Notes: a model not told the origin generated them from the sequence alone. DNA of 64,000 nt from Gordonia insulae (GCF_003855095.1 NZ_CP033972.1:372001-436000); one strand, 5' to 3'; positions 50,849 through 62,938 are shown, counted from the stretch's first letter. Translations and numbers: made by a program.

Positions 50849-53155
50849 CTACCAGGTGTCGGGGGCCGCGTTCGTCATGTCGGCGAGTTCGTCGGGGAGA
50901 TCGTCGGCGTGGATCACCGTGAGCCGCTGCGTGGCACGGGTCAGGGCGACGTAGAGATCCGAGTAGCCCAGCGGGGAGTCGGCGATGATCGCCGACGGCT
51001 CCACCACCACGGTGTTGTCGAACTCCAGGCCCTTGCACGCACCCACGGTGAGAATCCTCGGTGGCGAATCGATGTCCTCCGTCGCGGCGACCACGTCGTC
51101 GTAGAGGTCGTCGGGAACGATGACCGCGCTCAGTCCGGACAGCTCGGGTCGGGTGGCCGCGCGGAGGGCGATCTGCCCGCGCTTGGCGGCATCGGTGCGA
51201 ATGGCCACCGGCTCGATGCCGTTGCTTCGCAACGACGTCGGCGGGGACTGCGTCGGACTGATCTGAGCCAGCACCCGGGTCGCATAGGTCATGATCTCGG
51301 CCGGCGTGCGGTAGTTCACGGTCAGCTCGCGCAGATGCCATCGGTCGGCGACGTAGGGCGTGAGCACATCGCCCCACGATCTCGTACCCGCCAGGTCGCC
51401 GGTCTGCGCCGTGTCGCCGATGATCGTCATCCAGCGATTGGGTATGCGCCGCATCACCATCCGCCAGGCCATCGCGGACAGCTCCTGCGCCTCGTCGACG
51501 ATCACATGGCCGAACGCCCAGTTGCGGTCGCCGTGTGCGCGTTCCGCGGTGGTCAGCCGCTGGGTCTCGGTCTGGCGGGCGGCGAGTTGTTCGGCGTCGA
51601 TCAGGTCGTACGCCATCAGGATCTCCGGGTCCAGCTCGTCCTCGAGGTCCTGCGGAGCCGAACCGGTGAGGATGTCCAGGGCATCCTGAGCGTCGGCGAG
51701 CTGACGCCGCCACCGCTCACGCTCGGTACGCTCGGCATCGTCGGTGCCGTAGCCGATCAGTTCGGCGAGCTCGTCGAGCAGCGGGACGTCGGCCGGGGTC
51801 AGGTCACTACCATCGCGTTGCGGGGCAGGCGAATCACGCTGCAATCCGGCACGATCGGTGTCCGACCAGCCGGGCGAGGCCTTGCGGATCGCCGTTGGAT
51901 CCGCGTAGAGCTCCCGCAACATCTCCTGCGGACCGAGCGTCGGCCAGTACATCAGCAGCGCGCGGCGGATCTCGCCGTCCTGGCTCATCTCGGTGCGGAT
52001 GTCGGCGATGTCGGCGCCACTGAGCAACTGGGTGCCGTCGAGGAGGCTGGAGCCGATGGTGCGGGCGTGCGCCTGCGCGAGACCGTCGAGTGCCGCCCGG
52101 ATGAAGACGGGTTGCGCGAGATTGTGGGCGCGGCGGGAACTGCGGGCCTTGGCCCGCGCCGCCTTGATCAGATCCGAATCGATCATGACCTGGTAGGTGT
52201 CGAAGTCCACCGGAACCGGCTTGGACGGCAACGACTGCCGCGCGCGCACCGCACGTTTGAGCAGATCGACCATGCGCAGATCGCCCTTGACCGCGGCGGC
52301 GTGCCGCGTCTCGGTCGCCGCGGCGTGCACACCGGGGTACATGTCGCCCACGGTGGACAGCAGCACGCCCGACTCACCCAGCGAGGGCAGCACCTGGCCG
52401 ATGTAGGTGAGGAAGTCGTCGTTGGGTCCGATGATCAGGATGCCGCTGCGCGACAAGATGTCCCGATGGGTGTACAGCAGGTAGGCCGCGCGGTGCAGGG
52501 CCACCGCGGTCTTGCCGGTGCCCGGGCCGCCCTGGATGACGGTGACGCCCCGATGCGGTGACCGGATGATCAGATCCTGCTCGCGCTGAATCGTCTCCAC
52601 GATGTCGGTCATCTCACCGGTGCGGGCCGCGTTCAGCGCGGCGACGAGCGCGTTCTCGTTGACGACGTCGCCGTGGCCCACGTCGTCCGGGGATGCGTCG
52701 CCCAGGGTGAGGTACTCGTCGTTGACCGCGCGGACCCGACGACTGCGGGTGCGGACGTGCCGTCGACGGTCCACCTCCTCGGGCGCTGCCGGGGTCGCGA
52801 GATAGAACGGCCGCGACAAGGGTGCGCGCCAGTCCAACAGCAGAGTTGTGTCCGTGGCATCGTCGTCGAGGACGCCGATGCGACCGATACGGCGGATCTC
52901 GCCGTCGTCGAGGTCGAGGCGCCCGAAGTACAGATTGTGTTCGGCCGCATCGAACTTGGCGAGGTCGTCGGTGTACATCCGCTCATACGACTCGCGTTCG
53001 GACCGCGCCTGTGGGGTGCCACCGGCCTCGCGCAGGGTCGTCGACAGGCGGCGTTGGGTGTTGGCGCGCATGCGATCGAGGCGTGCGTAGACCAGATCGA
53101 GGTGGTCCTGCTCTTCGGTGATCCGTGAATCGACCTGGGTCTCTGTCGAACTCAC
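50849..53155 (-). CDS. HelD-like RNA polymerase-associated ATPase/helicase (UvrD superfamily 1)
   Basis: 768-aa protein. The GTG start at 53155 overlaps the upstream gene stop by four bases (GTGA). The N-terminal ~60 residues form an antiparallel coiled-coil (EEQDHLDLVYARLDRMRANT), the part of HelD that enters the secondary channel of RNA polymerase. Walker A GGPGTGKTAVALHRAAYLLY begins at 209, then ILIIGPNDDFLTYI. VIVDEAQELSAMAWRMVMRR (motif II, DEAQ), GDTAQTGD, LTVNYRTPAEIM and YVALTRATQRL follow, as in SF1 enzymes. HelD releases stalled polymerase from DNA, and class II forms in actinobacteria can confer rifampicin tolerance. It shares an operon with a DoxX protein and an unknown protein. 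Confidence 0.9.
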   Translation of the reverse strand: MSSTETQVDSRITEEQDHLDLVYARLDRMRANTQRRLSTTLREAGGTPQARSERESYERMYTDDLAKFDAAEHNLYFGRLDLDDGEIRRIGRIGVLDDDATDTTLLLDWRAPLSRPFYLATPAAPEEVDRRRHVRTRSRRVRAVNDEYLTLGDASPDDVGHGDVVNENALVAALNAARTGEMTDIVETIQREQDLIIRSPHRGVTVIQGGPGTGKTAVALHRAAYLLYTHRDILSRSGILIIGPNDDFLTYIGQVLPSLGESGVLLSTVGDMYPGVHAAATETRHAAAVKGDLRMVDLLKRAVRARQSLPSKPVPVDFDTYQVMIDSDLIKAARAKARSSRRAHNLAQPVFIRAALDGLAQAHARTIGSSLLDGTQLLSGADIADIRTEMSQDGEIRRALLMYWPTLGPQEMLRELYADPTAIRKASPGWSDTDRAGLQRDSPAPQRDGSDLTPADVPLLDELAELIGYGTDDAERTERERWRRQLADAQDALDILTGSAPQDLEDELDPEILMAYDLIDAEQLAARQTETQRLTTAERAHGDRNWAFGHVIVDEAQELSAMAWRMVMRRIPNRWMTIIGDTAQTGDLAGTRSWGDVLTPYVADRWHLRELTVNYRTPAEIMTYATRVLAQISPTQSPPTSLRSNGIEPVAIRTDAAKRGQIALRAATRPELSGLSAVIVPDDLYDDVVAATEDIDSPPRILTVGACKGLEFDNTVVVEPSAIIADSPLGYSDLYVALTRATQRLTVIHADDLPDELADMTNAAPDTW

Positions 53156-53895
53156 CGCGACGCCACGCTTTCCGTGTGGGCCGACAGGTGTGACGGTCTG
53201 ACCAGGCCGGCCGAGCGCATGTCGCCGGTCACCCGGGCCCGGACCGTCGGGTCGGTCAGGCGGACGCAGGCGTCCTCGACCGGGCCACTGAGGGCGGGGT
53301 CGGCCAGATGGGCGTCGAGCCACGACAGGACCGTGCGTTGGGGCCCGAGAGGTAGCGGTGTGCCCGACGTCGGGTCGGCGAGGACGCCGTGCCGGGAGAC
53401 ATACAGCGAGAAGGTCTGCGGCACAACAGTGGGCGCGACGACCTGATGGTCGGCGGTGGAGAGCATCATTCGATCGTAATTCGGTTCGGTCTGGTCGAGG
53501 GCATCGGTCTCGTGGTCGGTGAGCCAGGCGCCGACGGTGCGCAGCGAGATGCCGGCGGCGCGATACGGCGCCGCCGGCACATAGCCACGAGCAGAGACAT
53601 GGGCGGAATGTCCCACCGCGAGGTGAGACACCGTGACAGGCACGATCGGCGGGCCCGAATCCTCGGTCGTCGCGGCGAGTTTGGCGCGCAGCACGGTGGC
53701 GGATGCGTTGGATCCGACCGCGACGACCAGGCGGCGCCCGACTAGCGATCCCGGATGGATCGTCGCGCTGTCGTCGGCGACGTCGACCGTCGCCCACGGG
53801 TAGTCGTGGGCGGGGAGGACCGTCGTCGTGGCGGTGGGCGGCCCACCCGGGCCGCCGGATTCAGCGGTCGGGTCTATGAGCGGGCCTTCCGCCAG
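53152..53895 (-). CDS. Conserved hypothetical protein without a canonical start codon
   Basis: About 240 aa. The protein-like part begins near ATTTVLPAHDYPWATVDVAD and contains RLVVAVGSNASATVLRAKL and a C-terminal SGPVEDACVRLTDPTVRARV. Upstream of this, within the frame, there is no ATG, GTG or TTG until deep inside the DoxX gene. The candidates are ATA at 53877 (overlapping the DoxX stop as ATAG) and CTG at 53895. It was annotated from the CTG. The stop overlaps the helD start by four bases, so the reading frame is used. VAVGSNAS recalls gamma-glutamylcyclotransferase-like folds but the resemblance is short. Function unknown. Confidence 0.6.
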   Translation of the reverse strand: MAEGPLIDPTAESGGPGGPPTATTTVLPAHDYPWATVDVADDSATIHPGSLVGRRLVVAVGSNASATVLRAKLAATTEDSGPPIVPVTVSHLAVGHSAHVSARGYVPAAPYRAAGISLRTVGAWLTDHETDALDQTEPNYDRMMLSTADHQVVAPTVVPQTFSLYVSRHGVLADPTSGTPLPLGPQRTVLSWLDAHLADPALSGPVEDACVRLTDPTVRARVTGDMRSAGLVRPSHLSAHTESVASR

Positions 53896-55013
53896 CGCCG
53901 CCGGCCCTCCTCGGCACCTTCGGTCGCCTTGTCCTTCGCGGCGTTCGCGCGGGCGGTGACCTCGTCGGCGGCGGCGTTCGCGCGCGCCACGATCTCGTCG
54001 GCCACCTCGGGTGCACGCTGCCGGATGCGGTCGGCGACGTCGGCCGACCGATCGCGCGCGGCTTCCGCGAGTTCGGGGGCGCGGTCCTTGATCTGGTCGG
54101 CGGCCTTGCCGGCACGCTTCTGCGCCACCTTGGTGGCCTTGTCCGACTTCTTCTGGGCCTTCTTGGCGGCCTTGGCCGCCTTCTCCGAACGCTTCTGTGC
54201 GAGGGCCGCGAACTCGGCGGAGTGCTTCTGGGCCGCGTCGGCGAACCCGACGGACTTCTTCTGCGCGGCCTCGGCCAGCTCCGGCGCCTTGTGGCGGATC
54301 AGTTCGGCCGCCTCGCTGGAGTATTCGCGGGCCGCCTCGGCGATCTCGGGTGCGCGGTGGCGGATGACCTCGGCCGCTTCGACGGACCGCTCGCGGGCCG
54401 CCTCGGCGATCTCGGGTGCGCGGTGCCGGACGACCTCGGCCGCATCCGCGGAGCGCTCGCCCAGGACGTGGGCGCCTTCGGCCGACCGCTCGCGGATGGT
54501 CTCCCATGTCGAGTCGGATGCCGCGACGCCTGCCGGCAGGGCGGCGGCGATCGCATGGCTGGCCGCGGAGGCCTTCTGCCGTCCACGCCAGGCGATCGAG
54601 GGCTTGCCCTCGGTGTCGACCGCCGCGATGAGCAGACCGCCGAGAAGGCTGACGTTCTTGAGGAACTGCGTGCGCTGACGGGCCTTGGCCTCGGGGTCGG
54701 TCTCTTCCCAGAAGGCATGTCCGGCCAGTGTGGTCGGAATCAGTGAGCCGGCGAGGCCGAGCGATGCGATCCGGGGGAACTTGCCCGTGGCCAACAGGAT
54801 TCCGCCGCCGACCTGGACCGCTCCGTTGATGCGGACGAGGGTGATGGGTTCGGTGGGCACGCTGTCGGTGACGCTGTTGGGCAATGCCTCCACCGACTTG
54901 TCGACGAGGTCGCGGGACATCTCGGCCCTCGGCCCCGGGTTACGCAAGGCGTCGATGCCCGACGCGACGAAGACGGTGGCCAGCATGGGCCGGGCAATTC
55001 GGCGGATCAACAT
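53874..55013 (-). CDS. DoxX-family membrane protein fused to apolipoprotein-like amphipathic repeats
   Basis: 379-aa protein starting at ATG 55013 behind GAGGAGG. Residues 1-150 are a DoxX domain with four membrane segments (for example LVRINGAVQVGGGILLATGK and FLKNVSLLGGLLIAAVD). From about residue 175 the sequence is a long Ala/Glu/Lys/Arg helix with 22-residue repeats: AAEVVRHRAPEIAEAARERS, then AAEVIRHRAPEIAEAAREYS and AAELIRHKAPELAEAAQKKS, followed by Lys/Ala-rich 11-mers (AKAAKKAQKKSDKA). The 11/22-mer periodicity is like that of apolipoproteins and of lipid-droplet or HBHA-type proteins, which lie on lipid surfaces. The DoxX domain would anchor it. The stop overlaps the following gene. 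Confidence 0.82.
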   Translation of the reverse strand: MLIRRIARPMLATVFVASGIDALRNPGPRAEMSRDLVDKSVEALPNSVTDSVPTEPITLVRINGAVQVGGGILLATGKFPRIASLGLAGSLIPTTLAGHAFWEETDPEAKARQRTQFLKNVSLLGGLLIAAVDTEGKPSIAWRGRQKASAASHAIAAALPAGVAASDSTWETIRERSAEGAHVLGERSADAAEVVRHRAPEIAEAARERSVEAAEVIRHRAPEIAEAAREYSSEAAELIRHKAPELAEAAQKKSVGFADAAQKHSAEFAALAQKRSEKAAKAAKKAQKKSDKATKVAQKRAGKAADQIKDRAPELAEAARDRSADVADRIRQRAPEVADEIVARANAAADEVTARANAAKDKATEGAEEGRRRWRKARS

Positions 55014-55141
55014 TGACAGCCTCCTCGTGACAGAGCTCGGATGTTCCACCGCCCATGTCTTGAGTGGTGAACCTCATCGAGGCTACCGGTGTCGGGCAGC
55101 GATCGCAGGCGCCCCGACGGCGACGTCGGCTGCCCGGCGGG

Positions 55142-55825
55142 TCACCAGCCCCGCTCGCGCCACTCCGGAAGGGCGGGGCGCTCGGCACCGAGTGTGGTGT
55201 CCTTGCCGTGTCCCGGATAGACGACGGTCGAATCCCCGAAGCGGTCGAAGACCTTGGTGGAGACGTCCTGGAGCAATGTCTCGAAGTCACCGGGTTCCCA
55301 CGTCTTGCCGATGCCACCGGGGAACAGACAGTCACCCGTGAACAGATGCACGGTGTCGCCGTCGGTCAGCGCGAGGGCGATCGAGCCGGGCGTGTGGCCG
55401 ACCAGGTGGATGGCCTCGAACGTGAGGTCGCCCACCGCGACGGTGTCGACGTCGTCGATCAGGCGGTCCGGGGTGACCGGTAGTTCGTCCGCGTCCAGAC
55501 GGCCGGCGGCGGTCGGGACCCCGAGTCCCGAGACGACTGCCTCGAGTGCCTGCCAGTGGTCGAAGTGGCGATGTGTGGTGAAGATGAGCCGGGGTGTCCC
55601 GGGGAGCTCGCGGACCACCTCGAGGACACGGTCGGCGTCGTTCGCCGCGTCGATGACGAGCTGGTCGCCGGTCTGCCGGGAGGTGATGACGTAGACGTTG
55701 TTGTCCATCGGTCCGACCGACAGCTTCACGATCGTCGCGGAGTCGAGGGTCCGACGCTGCGGGACGGGTGACTCCGACAGGTCGCCGGTATAGGTGTCGC
55801 TGACAGAAACATCCTGTGGGCTCAT
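55142..55825 (-). CDS. MBL-fold metallo-hydrolase (glyoxalase II-like, Rv1637c-like)
   Basis: 227-aa metallo-beta-lactamase-fold protein. The metal-binding motif THRHFDHW gives His85, His87, Asp89 and His90. The third His is in LVGHTPGSIAL, the bridging Asp in LFTGDCLFPGG, and the last His in VYPGHGKDTT. This arrangement is that of glyoxalase II-like hydrolases, though the GSH-binding helices are absent, as expected in a mycothiol-using actinobacterium. Position beside uvrA equals M. tuberculosis Rv1637c. Start ATG 55825. Confidence 0.88.
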   Translation of the reverse strand: MSPQDVSVSDTYTGDLSESPVPQRRTLDSATIVKLSVGPMDNNVYVITSRQTGDQLVIDAANDADRVLEVVRELPGTPRLIFTTHRHFDHWQALEAVVSGLGVPTAAGRLDADELPVTPDRLIDDVDTVAVGDLTFEAIHLVGHTPGSIALALTDGDTVHLFTGDCLFPGGIGKTWEPGDFETLLQDVSTKVFDRFGDSTVVYPGHGKDTTLGAERPALPEWRERGW

Positions 55826-55851
55826 GTTCGTCAGGCTATGTCACGACAGGG

Positions 55852-55901
55852 GGTCACAACGAGGGGTCACCACGAAGGGTCACCACGAGGGGTCGCCACC
55901 C
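55852..55901. repeat. 13-bp tandem repeats upstream of uvrA
   Basis: About four copies of GGTCACMACGARG (55852, 55865, 55878, 55891; the last is degenerate). They lie in the ~330-base region between the divergent MBL hydrolase and uvrA; the rest of that region shows no gene or regulator site that I recognise. Confidence 0.6.
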
Positions 55902-56154
55902 GGGGACGCCGGTCGACGGGGATCGGTGCGGTCGGAGCGAGAGTATCGTGGAGCACTGGTCGAAGTGACCATCGAGCATGCTCGCGCGGCGGGACTCCTG
56001 AAGCCACGGGGAGGGCTGTCGGGCCGTCCGATCTTGTCGGTGGTCGCCGCTAGGGTATGCGCGGAGCGGTCCGGCCTCGGCTGGATTCGGCTCCGACCAG
56101 CTCACACACCAACATCCCGGCGTCAGCCGGATCAGCAACGAATGAGGACTGCAA

Positions 56155-59037
<2,883 letters not shown>

Positions 59038-59074
59038 GTGCCCGCAGACCTGTCCGCCCGCAGACCTGTCGTCC

Positions 59075-59743
59075 TCAGACCTGTGCGAGTTCGGTACGCG
59101 CAGGCGCCGACGTCGGTTCGGCCTGCGTGCGAAGCGCCACGGCGACGCCGAAGGCCATGTACCACACGGCAACTCCGGCGACGCCCGGGAACAGCACGGT
59201 CATCTGGACGTCGCGGGTCACCAGTACCAGCGGCACCGCCAACCCGGCCGCGGTCCCGCCGACGACGGCCGGGATGGTTGCCGTCCACCAGAGCACCCGA
59301 TGTCGGGTCGCGGTTACGGCGACTGCGATTGCGAGTACAGCGGTGCCGAAACCAAACAGCGGGCCGGAGAACGCCGCGATCAGTTCGTGCGTCCGCGTGA
59401 TCGGTGCGGGCCCGCCGACCCGGAGTTGTTCGAGTTCGGTGACCGCCAGGATGTGCGGGATGTACTCGATCGCGGCGAGCGAGGCCCCGACCGCCGCCAC
59501 CGTGACGAACGGCGCGAGCGCGTGGGGCCGGATCGAGCGTGCGAGCAGCGCCAGCGACGCCGCGATCAGCACCGTGCCGGTCATCGCGATCACGTGTGAC
59601 AGCACCCAGGTCGGGCTCTCCATCATCGAGATCATGTGCGCTTCCAGGGAGTCCATCGATCCGTGCGGGTGCATGGGTCCACCGACACACACGAGTAGTC
59701 CACCCAGAACAAGGCCGTAACCGGCAGGATTGGCTTTTCGCAC
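59075..59743 (-). CDS. Hypothetical membrane protein under TetR control
   Basis: 222-aa protein with about seven hydrophobic segments, beginning MRKANPAGYGLVLGGLLVCVGG. The GTG at 59743 follows TAGGAG. A loop after helix 1 reads GPMHPHGSMDSLEAHMISMM, with several Met/His residues that could bind metal. No named family is recognised. The gene is divergent from a TetR gene, and a clear palindrome lies between the start codons, so expression is probably induced by a compound sensed by that regulator. Confidence 0.75.
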   Translation of the reverse strand: MRKANPAGYGLVLGGLLVCVGGPMHPHGSMDSLEAHMISMMESPTWVLSHVIAMTGTVLIAASLALLARSIRPHALAPFVTVAAVGASLAAIEYIPHILAVTELEQLRVGGPAPITRTHELIAAFSGPLFGFGTAVLAIAVAVTATRHRVLWWTATIPAVVGGTAAGLAVPLVLVTRDVQMTVLFPGVAGVAVWYMAFGVAVALRTQAEPTSAPARTELAQV

Positions 59744-59755
59744 GAGAACTCCTAG

Positions 59756-59780
59756 ATTGAATGAGTGCGACTCAATGAAT
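59756..59780. promoter_or_regulatory. Predicted TetR operator
   Basis: TGAGT-GCG-ACTCA is a perfect 5-3-5 inverted repeat within a 25-base near-palindrome (9 of 11 outer pairs), between the divergent membrane-protein and TetR genes. Confidence 0.65.
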
Positions 59781-59798
59781 ATAGGTGAGGTCATCGGA

Positions 59799-60422
59799 AT
59801 GGGGCAAGAGAAACGCGCATATCGGTCTCCGCGTCGGGAGGCGCAGGCCCGCGAGACGCGGGAGCGACTGATCGCCGCGGCACGGCGGCTGTTCGCCGAC
59901 GGGGGATGGAACGGCACCACGCTGAAGGCGATCGCCCGCGAGGCGGAGGTCGCCGAGCCGACCGTCTACGCCGTGTTCGGCAACAAGGCGGGCCTGGCGA
60001 TGGCGCTGACCGACACCGTCGACGACGAGGCGGACGTGGCCACCCTGGTGGCCGAACTCGACGCAGCGCCGGGGCCGGCGCACCAGCTCGAGGCGATGGC
60101 GCGGTTCGAGAAACGGATGTACGACGGCGCGGGCGACATCGTGCGGCTGTTACACGAGGGTGCCCGGACGAACCACGACCTCGACGTCGCGTACCGGGAA
60201 GGCCTGTCCCGCGGAGATGCGGGACGGCGGCGGGTGCTGTCGGGCTGGCCGACAGGCGCTCTCCGTGCGGGGCTCACGCTCGATCAGGCGCTGGACCTCT
60301 GCTCGCTCGCGCTGAGCTTCGAGGTCTGGGACCATCTCGCGCACCGAGGATGGTCGAGCGACCAGATCGCCGCGTGGGCCACCGCCATGCTTACCCGGGA
60401 GATCCTCCGGGATCAGGGCTGA
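59799..60422 (+). CDS. TetR-family regulator
   Basis: 207-aa TetR protein from ATG 59799, behind GGTGAGG; an in-frame ATG at 59775 lies inside the predicted operator and is less likely. The DNA-binding domain reads RETRERLIAAARRLFADGGWN, then IAREAEVAEPTVYAVFGNKAGL. The ligand domain has FEKRMYDGAGDIVRLLHEGART and ends FEVWDHLAHRGWSSDQIAAW. It most likely regulates itself and the adjacent membrane protein. Confidence 0.87.
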   Translation: MGQEKRAYRSPRREAQARETRERLIAAARRLFADGGWNGTTLKAIAREAEVAEPTVYAVFGNKAGLAMALTDTVDDEADVATLVAELDAAPGPAHQLEAMARFEKRMYDGAGDIVRLLHEGARTNHDLDVAYREGLSRGDAGRRRVLSGWPTGALRAGLTLDQALDLCSLALSFEVWDHLAHRGWSSDQIAAWATAMLTREILRDQG

Positions 60423-60432
60423 CGCGAGTTGC

Positions 60433-60777
60433 TCAGCGCCCCATGGACTTCCGGATCTCGTCCAGTTTCTTCTTCGCGGCCTCGTCGCGCTTGCGCATCA
60501 TCTCGTCGACCTGTTGGCCCTCCGGGCCGCCCTCGGCGAGTTCCTTGGAGCCGATGGCGGTGGAGATCCGGTTCTCGATCTTGTCGCGGACGAAATCGAA
60601 GGTCGGCACGCCCGACGCGCTGTAGTTGGGGTCGGTCACCGGCGGGACGTAACCCGGGGTCGGCGACGCCGGGGGAGCCGGCGTGGTGGTCGGCACCGAC
60701 GACACCGGGGCAGATTCGGGCACGACCTCGCCGTCGACGATGTCGGGGTTCGGCTCCTGGGGTGTCTGGCTGCTCAC
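60433..60777 (-). CDS. Hypothetical proline-rich small protein
   Basis: 114 aa. The N-terminal half is low-complexity (Pro/Ser/Thr/Val, PTTTPAPPASPTPGYVPPV); the C-terminal half is a charged helix (RDKIENRISTAIGSKELAEG, then MMRKRDEAAKKKLDEIRKSM) likely to form a coiled coil. No membrane segment or signal peptide. It begins at GTG 60777, and a TACGCT lies six bases upstream, consistent with a leaderless message. Located between the TetR gene and the DUF1844 gene. Family unknown. Confidence 0.65.
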   Translation of the reverse strand: MSSQTPQEPNPDIVDGEVVPESAPVSSVPTTTPAPPASPTPGYVPPVTDPNYSASGVPTFDFVRDKIENRISTAIGSKELAEGGPEGQQVDEMMRKRDEAAKKKLDEIRKSMGR

Positions 60778-60783
60778 CCCTCC

Positions 60784-60789
60784 AGCGTA
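60784..60789 (-). promoter_or_regulatory. -10 element of a leaderless promoter (proline-rich protein)
   Basis: TACGCT on the minus strand ends six bases before the GTG at 60777. The intervening GGAGGG is too close to the start to act as a ribosome site. Confidence 0.45.
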
Positions 60790-60836
60790 CGTCGACCCGA
60801 CGCGACGATCGGTCCCGTTGCGGCAACGGCCTGCGA

Positions 60837-61277
60837 CTACGGCCTGCGACGCTCGCGCACCGGTCCGGTGAACTTCTCGCCAGGGCCCTCGCCCGGGGCG
60901 TCCGGGTGCGCGCTGGCCTCCCGGAACGCCAGCTGCAGGCCCTGCAACCCGTCGCGGATCGGCGCGGCGTGGATCCCGAGATACTCGGTCGAGGCCTGCA
61001 CGAGCCCGGCCAGCGAGGTGATCAGTCGGCGTGCCTCGTCCAGATCGACCTTCTCCGGATCGGCGCCCTCGGCCAGACCGAGCTTCTCCGCCGCGGCGCT
61101 CATCAGCATCACGATCGCGCGCGTGACGACCTCGATCGCCGGAATATCGGCGAGATCGCGGACGTTGTCGAAGTCGGTCTGATCCGGACCGGGTTCTCCC
61201 GCGCCGCCATCTGTGCCGCCCGCTGCGGCATCCCCGCCGGGCATCGGTGCAGGTGACGAATAGGAGTTCTCGGTCAT
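60837..61277 (-). CDS. DUF1844-domain protein
   Basis: 146-aa protein from ATG 61277. After a Gly/Pro-rich N-terminus the DUF1844 segment reads DLADIPAIEVVTRAIVMLMSAAAEKLGL, then DLDEARRLITSLAGLVQASTEYLG. The C-terminal part, HAAPIRDGLQGLQLAFREAS, completes the helical domain. The family has no known function but is commonly found beside infC in actinobacteria, here divergent from it. AAGTCT lies seven bases upstream, a weak leaderless -10. Confidence 0.85.
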   Translation of the reverse strand: MTENSYSSPAPMPGGDAAAGGTDGGAGEPGPDQTDFDNVRDLADIPAIEVVTRAIVMLMSAAAEKLGLAEGADPEKVDLDEARRLITSLAGLVQASTEYLGIHAAPIRDGLQGLQLAFREASAHPDAPGEGPGEKFTGPVRERRRP

Positions 61278-61564
61278 GGCTGCTAGACTTCCACGTACGA
61301 CCGCCCCGGTTTGCGCCGGGGTCGCAAGTGGAGTTCCGCTCCCACCGTCACGACGCGTTTTCACCGCAGTTGGACGGTCCGGTTCACACCGATCGTCGCG
61401 AGGCCCTGAGCTGCGCGTTCGCATCGGTCCGACATGTGTCGGAGAACCGGTCGGTAACGGAGCCCTGTGGATGCATCAGCGTCCCGGGGCTCTTCTGCTG
61501 AGAGCGATCCCTTGTACCCAGTCATTCCTGGCGGTCACCAGAGAACACTGATCAAGGAGGCCCC

Positions 61565-62158
<594 letters not shown>

Positions 62159-62267
62159 ACCCGTTCGGGGGCCACCACCTCCGGATCGGTCGCTGACCAC
62201 CCAGCGCGCGAGAGATGACACCCGACACCCACGGGTGGGCTCCCGTTCGCTCGAATGAAGGAAGAAC

Positions 62268-62462
62268 ATGCCGAAGAGCAAGACCCACAAGGGCACCGCG
62301 AAGCGATTCAAGGTCACCGGCAGCGGCAAGATCGTGCGCCAGAAGGCCAACCGCCGCCACCTGTTGGAGCACAAGTCGTCGCGCCGCACCCGTCGTCTCG
62401 ACGGCGTGGCCGTCGTGAGCGAGAACGACGCCCCGCGCATCAAGCGACTGCTCAACCGCTGA
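62268..62462 (+). CDS. rpmI: 50S ribosomal protein L35
   Basis: 64 aa, the usual size. [20 protein letters not shown] is the family start, followed by the basic [14 protein letters not shown] segment. ATG 62268 follows GGAAG. Second gene of the operon, 109 bases after infC and 34 bases before rplT. Confidence 0.96.
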   Translation: MPKSKTHKGTAKRFKVTGSGKIVRQKANRRHLLEHKSSRRTRRLDGVAVVSENDAPRIKRLLNR

Positions 62463-62496
62463 CACCGACACCCTGACGACCAAAGAGGACTGAGAC

Positions 62497-62877
62497 ATGG
62501 CACGCGTGAAAAGGGCGGTCAACGCCCAGAAGAAGCGTCGGACAACCCTGGAGGCTTCCAAGGGCTACCGCGGACAGCGTTCGCGTCTGTACCGCAAGGC
62601 GAAGGAGCAGCAGCTCCACTCGCTGACCTACGCCTACCGGGACCGCCGCGCCCGCAAGGGTGAGTTCCGCAAACTGTGGATCTCGCGTATCAACGCCGCG
62701 GCCCGCGCCAACGACATCACCTACAACCGCTTCATCCAGGGCCTGAAGGCCGCTGGTGTCGAGGTGGACCGCAAGGTGCTCGCCGACATCGCCGTCACCG
62801 ACCCCGAGGCCTTCACCGGCCTGGTCGAGGTGGCCCGCAAGGCGCTGCCGGCCGACGTCAACGCCCCGGCGGCCTGA
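62497..62877 (+). CDS. rplT: 50S ribosomal protein L20
   Basis: 126 aa. [20 protein letters not shown] begins the long basic N-terminal helix; [21 protein letters not shown] and [21 protein letters not shown] form the globular 23S rRNA-binding domain. L20 also binds the operon message in other bacteria for feedback. ATG 62497 is preceded by AGAGGAC. Confidence 0.96.
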   Translation: MARVKRAVNAQKKRRTTLEASKGYRGQRSRLYRKAKEQQLHSLTYAYRDRRARKGEFRKLWISRINAAARANDITYNRFIQGLKAAGVEVDRKVLADIAVTDPEAFTGLVEVARKALPADVNAPAA

Positions 62878-62938
62878 CGCATTCGTTGATCCAGGCGATC
62901 ACGCGACCCGCGAGCGACGCGCCGACCGGATCCGTCCC

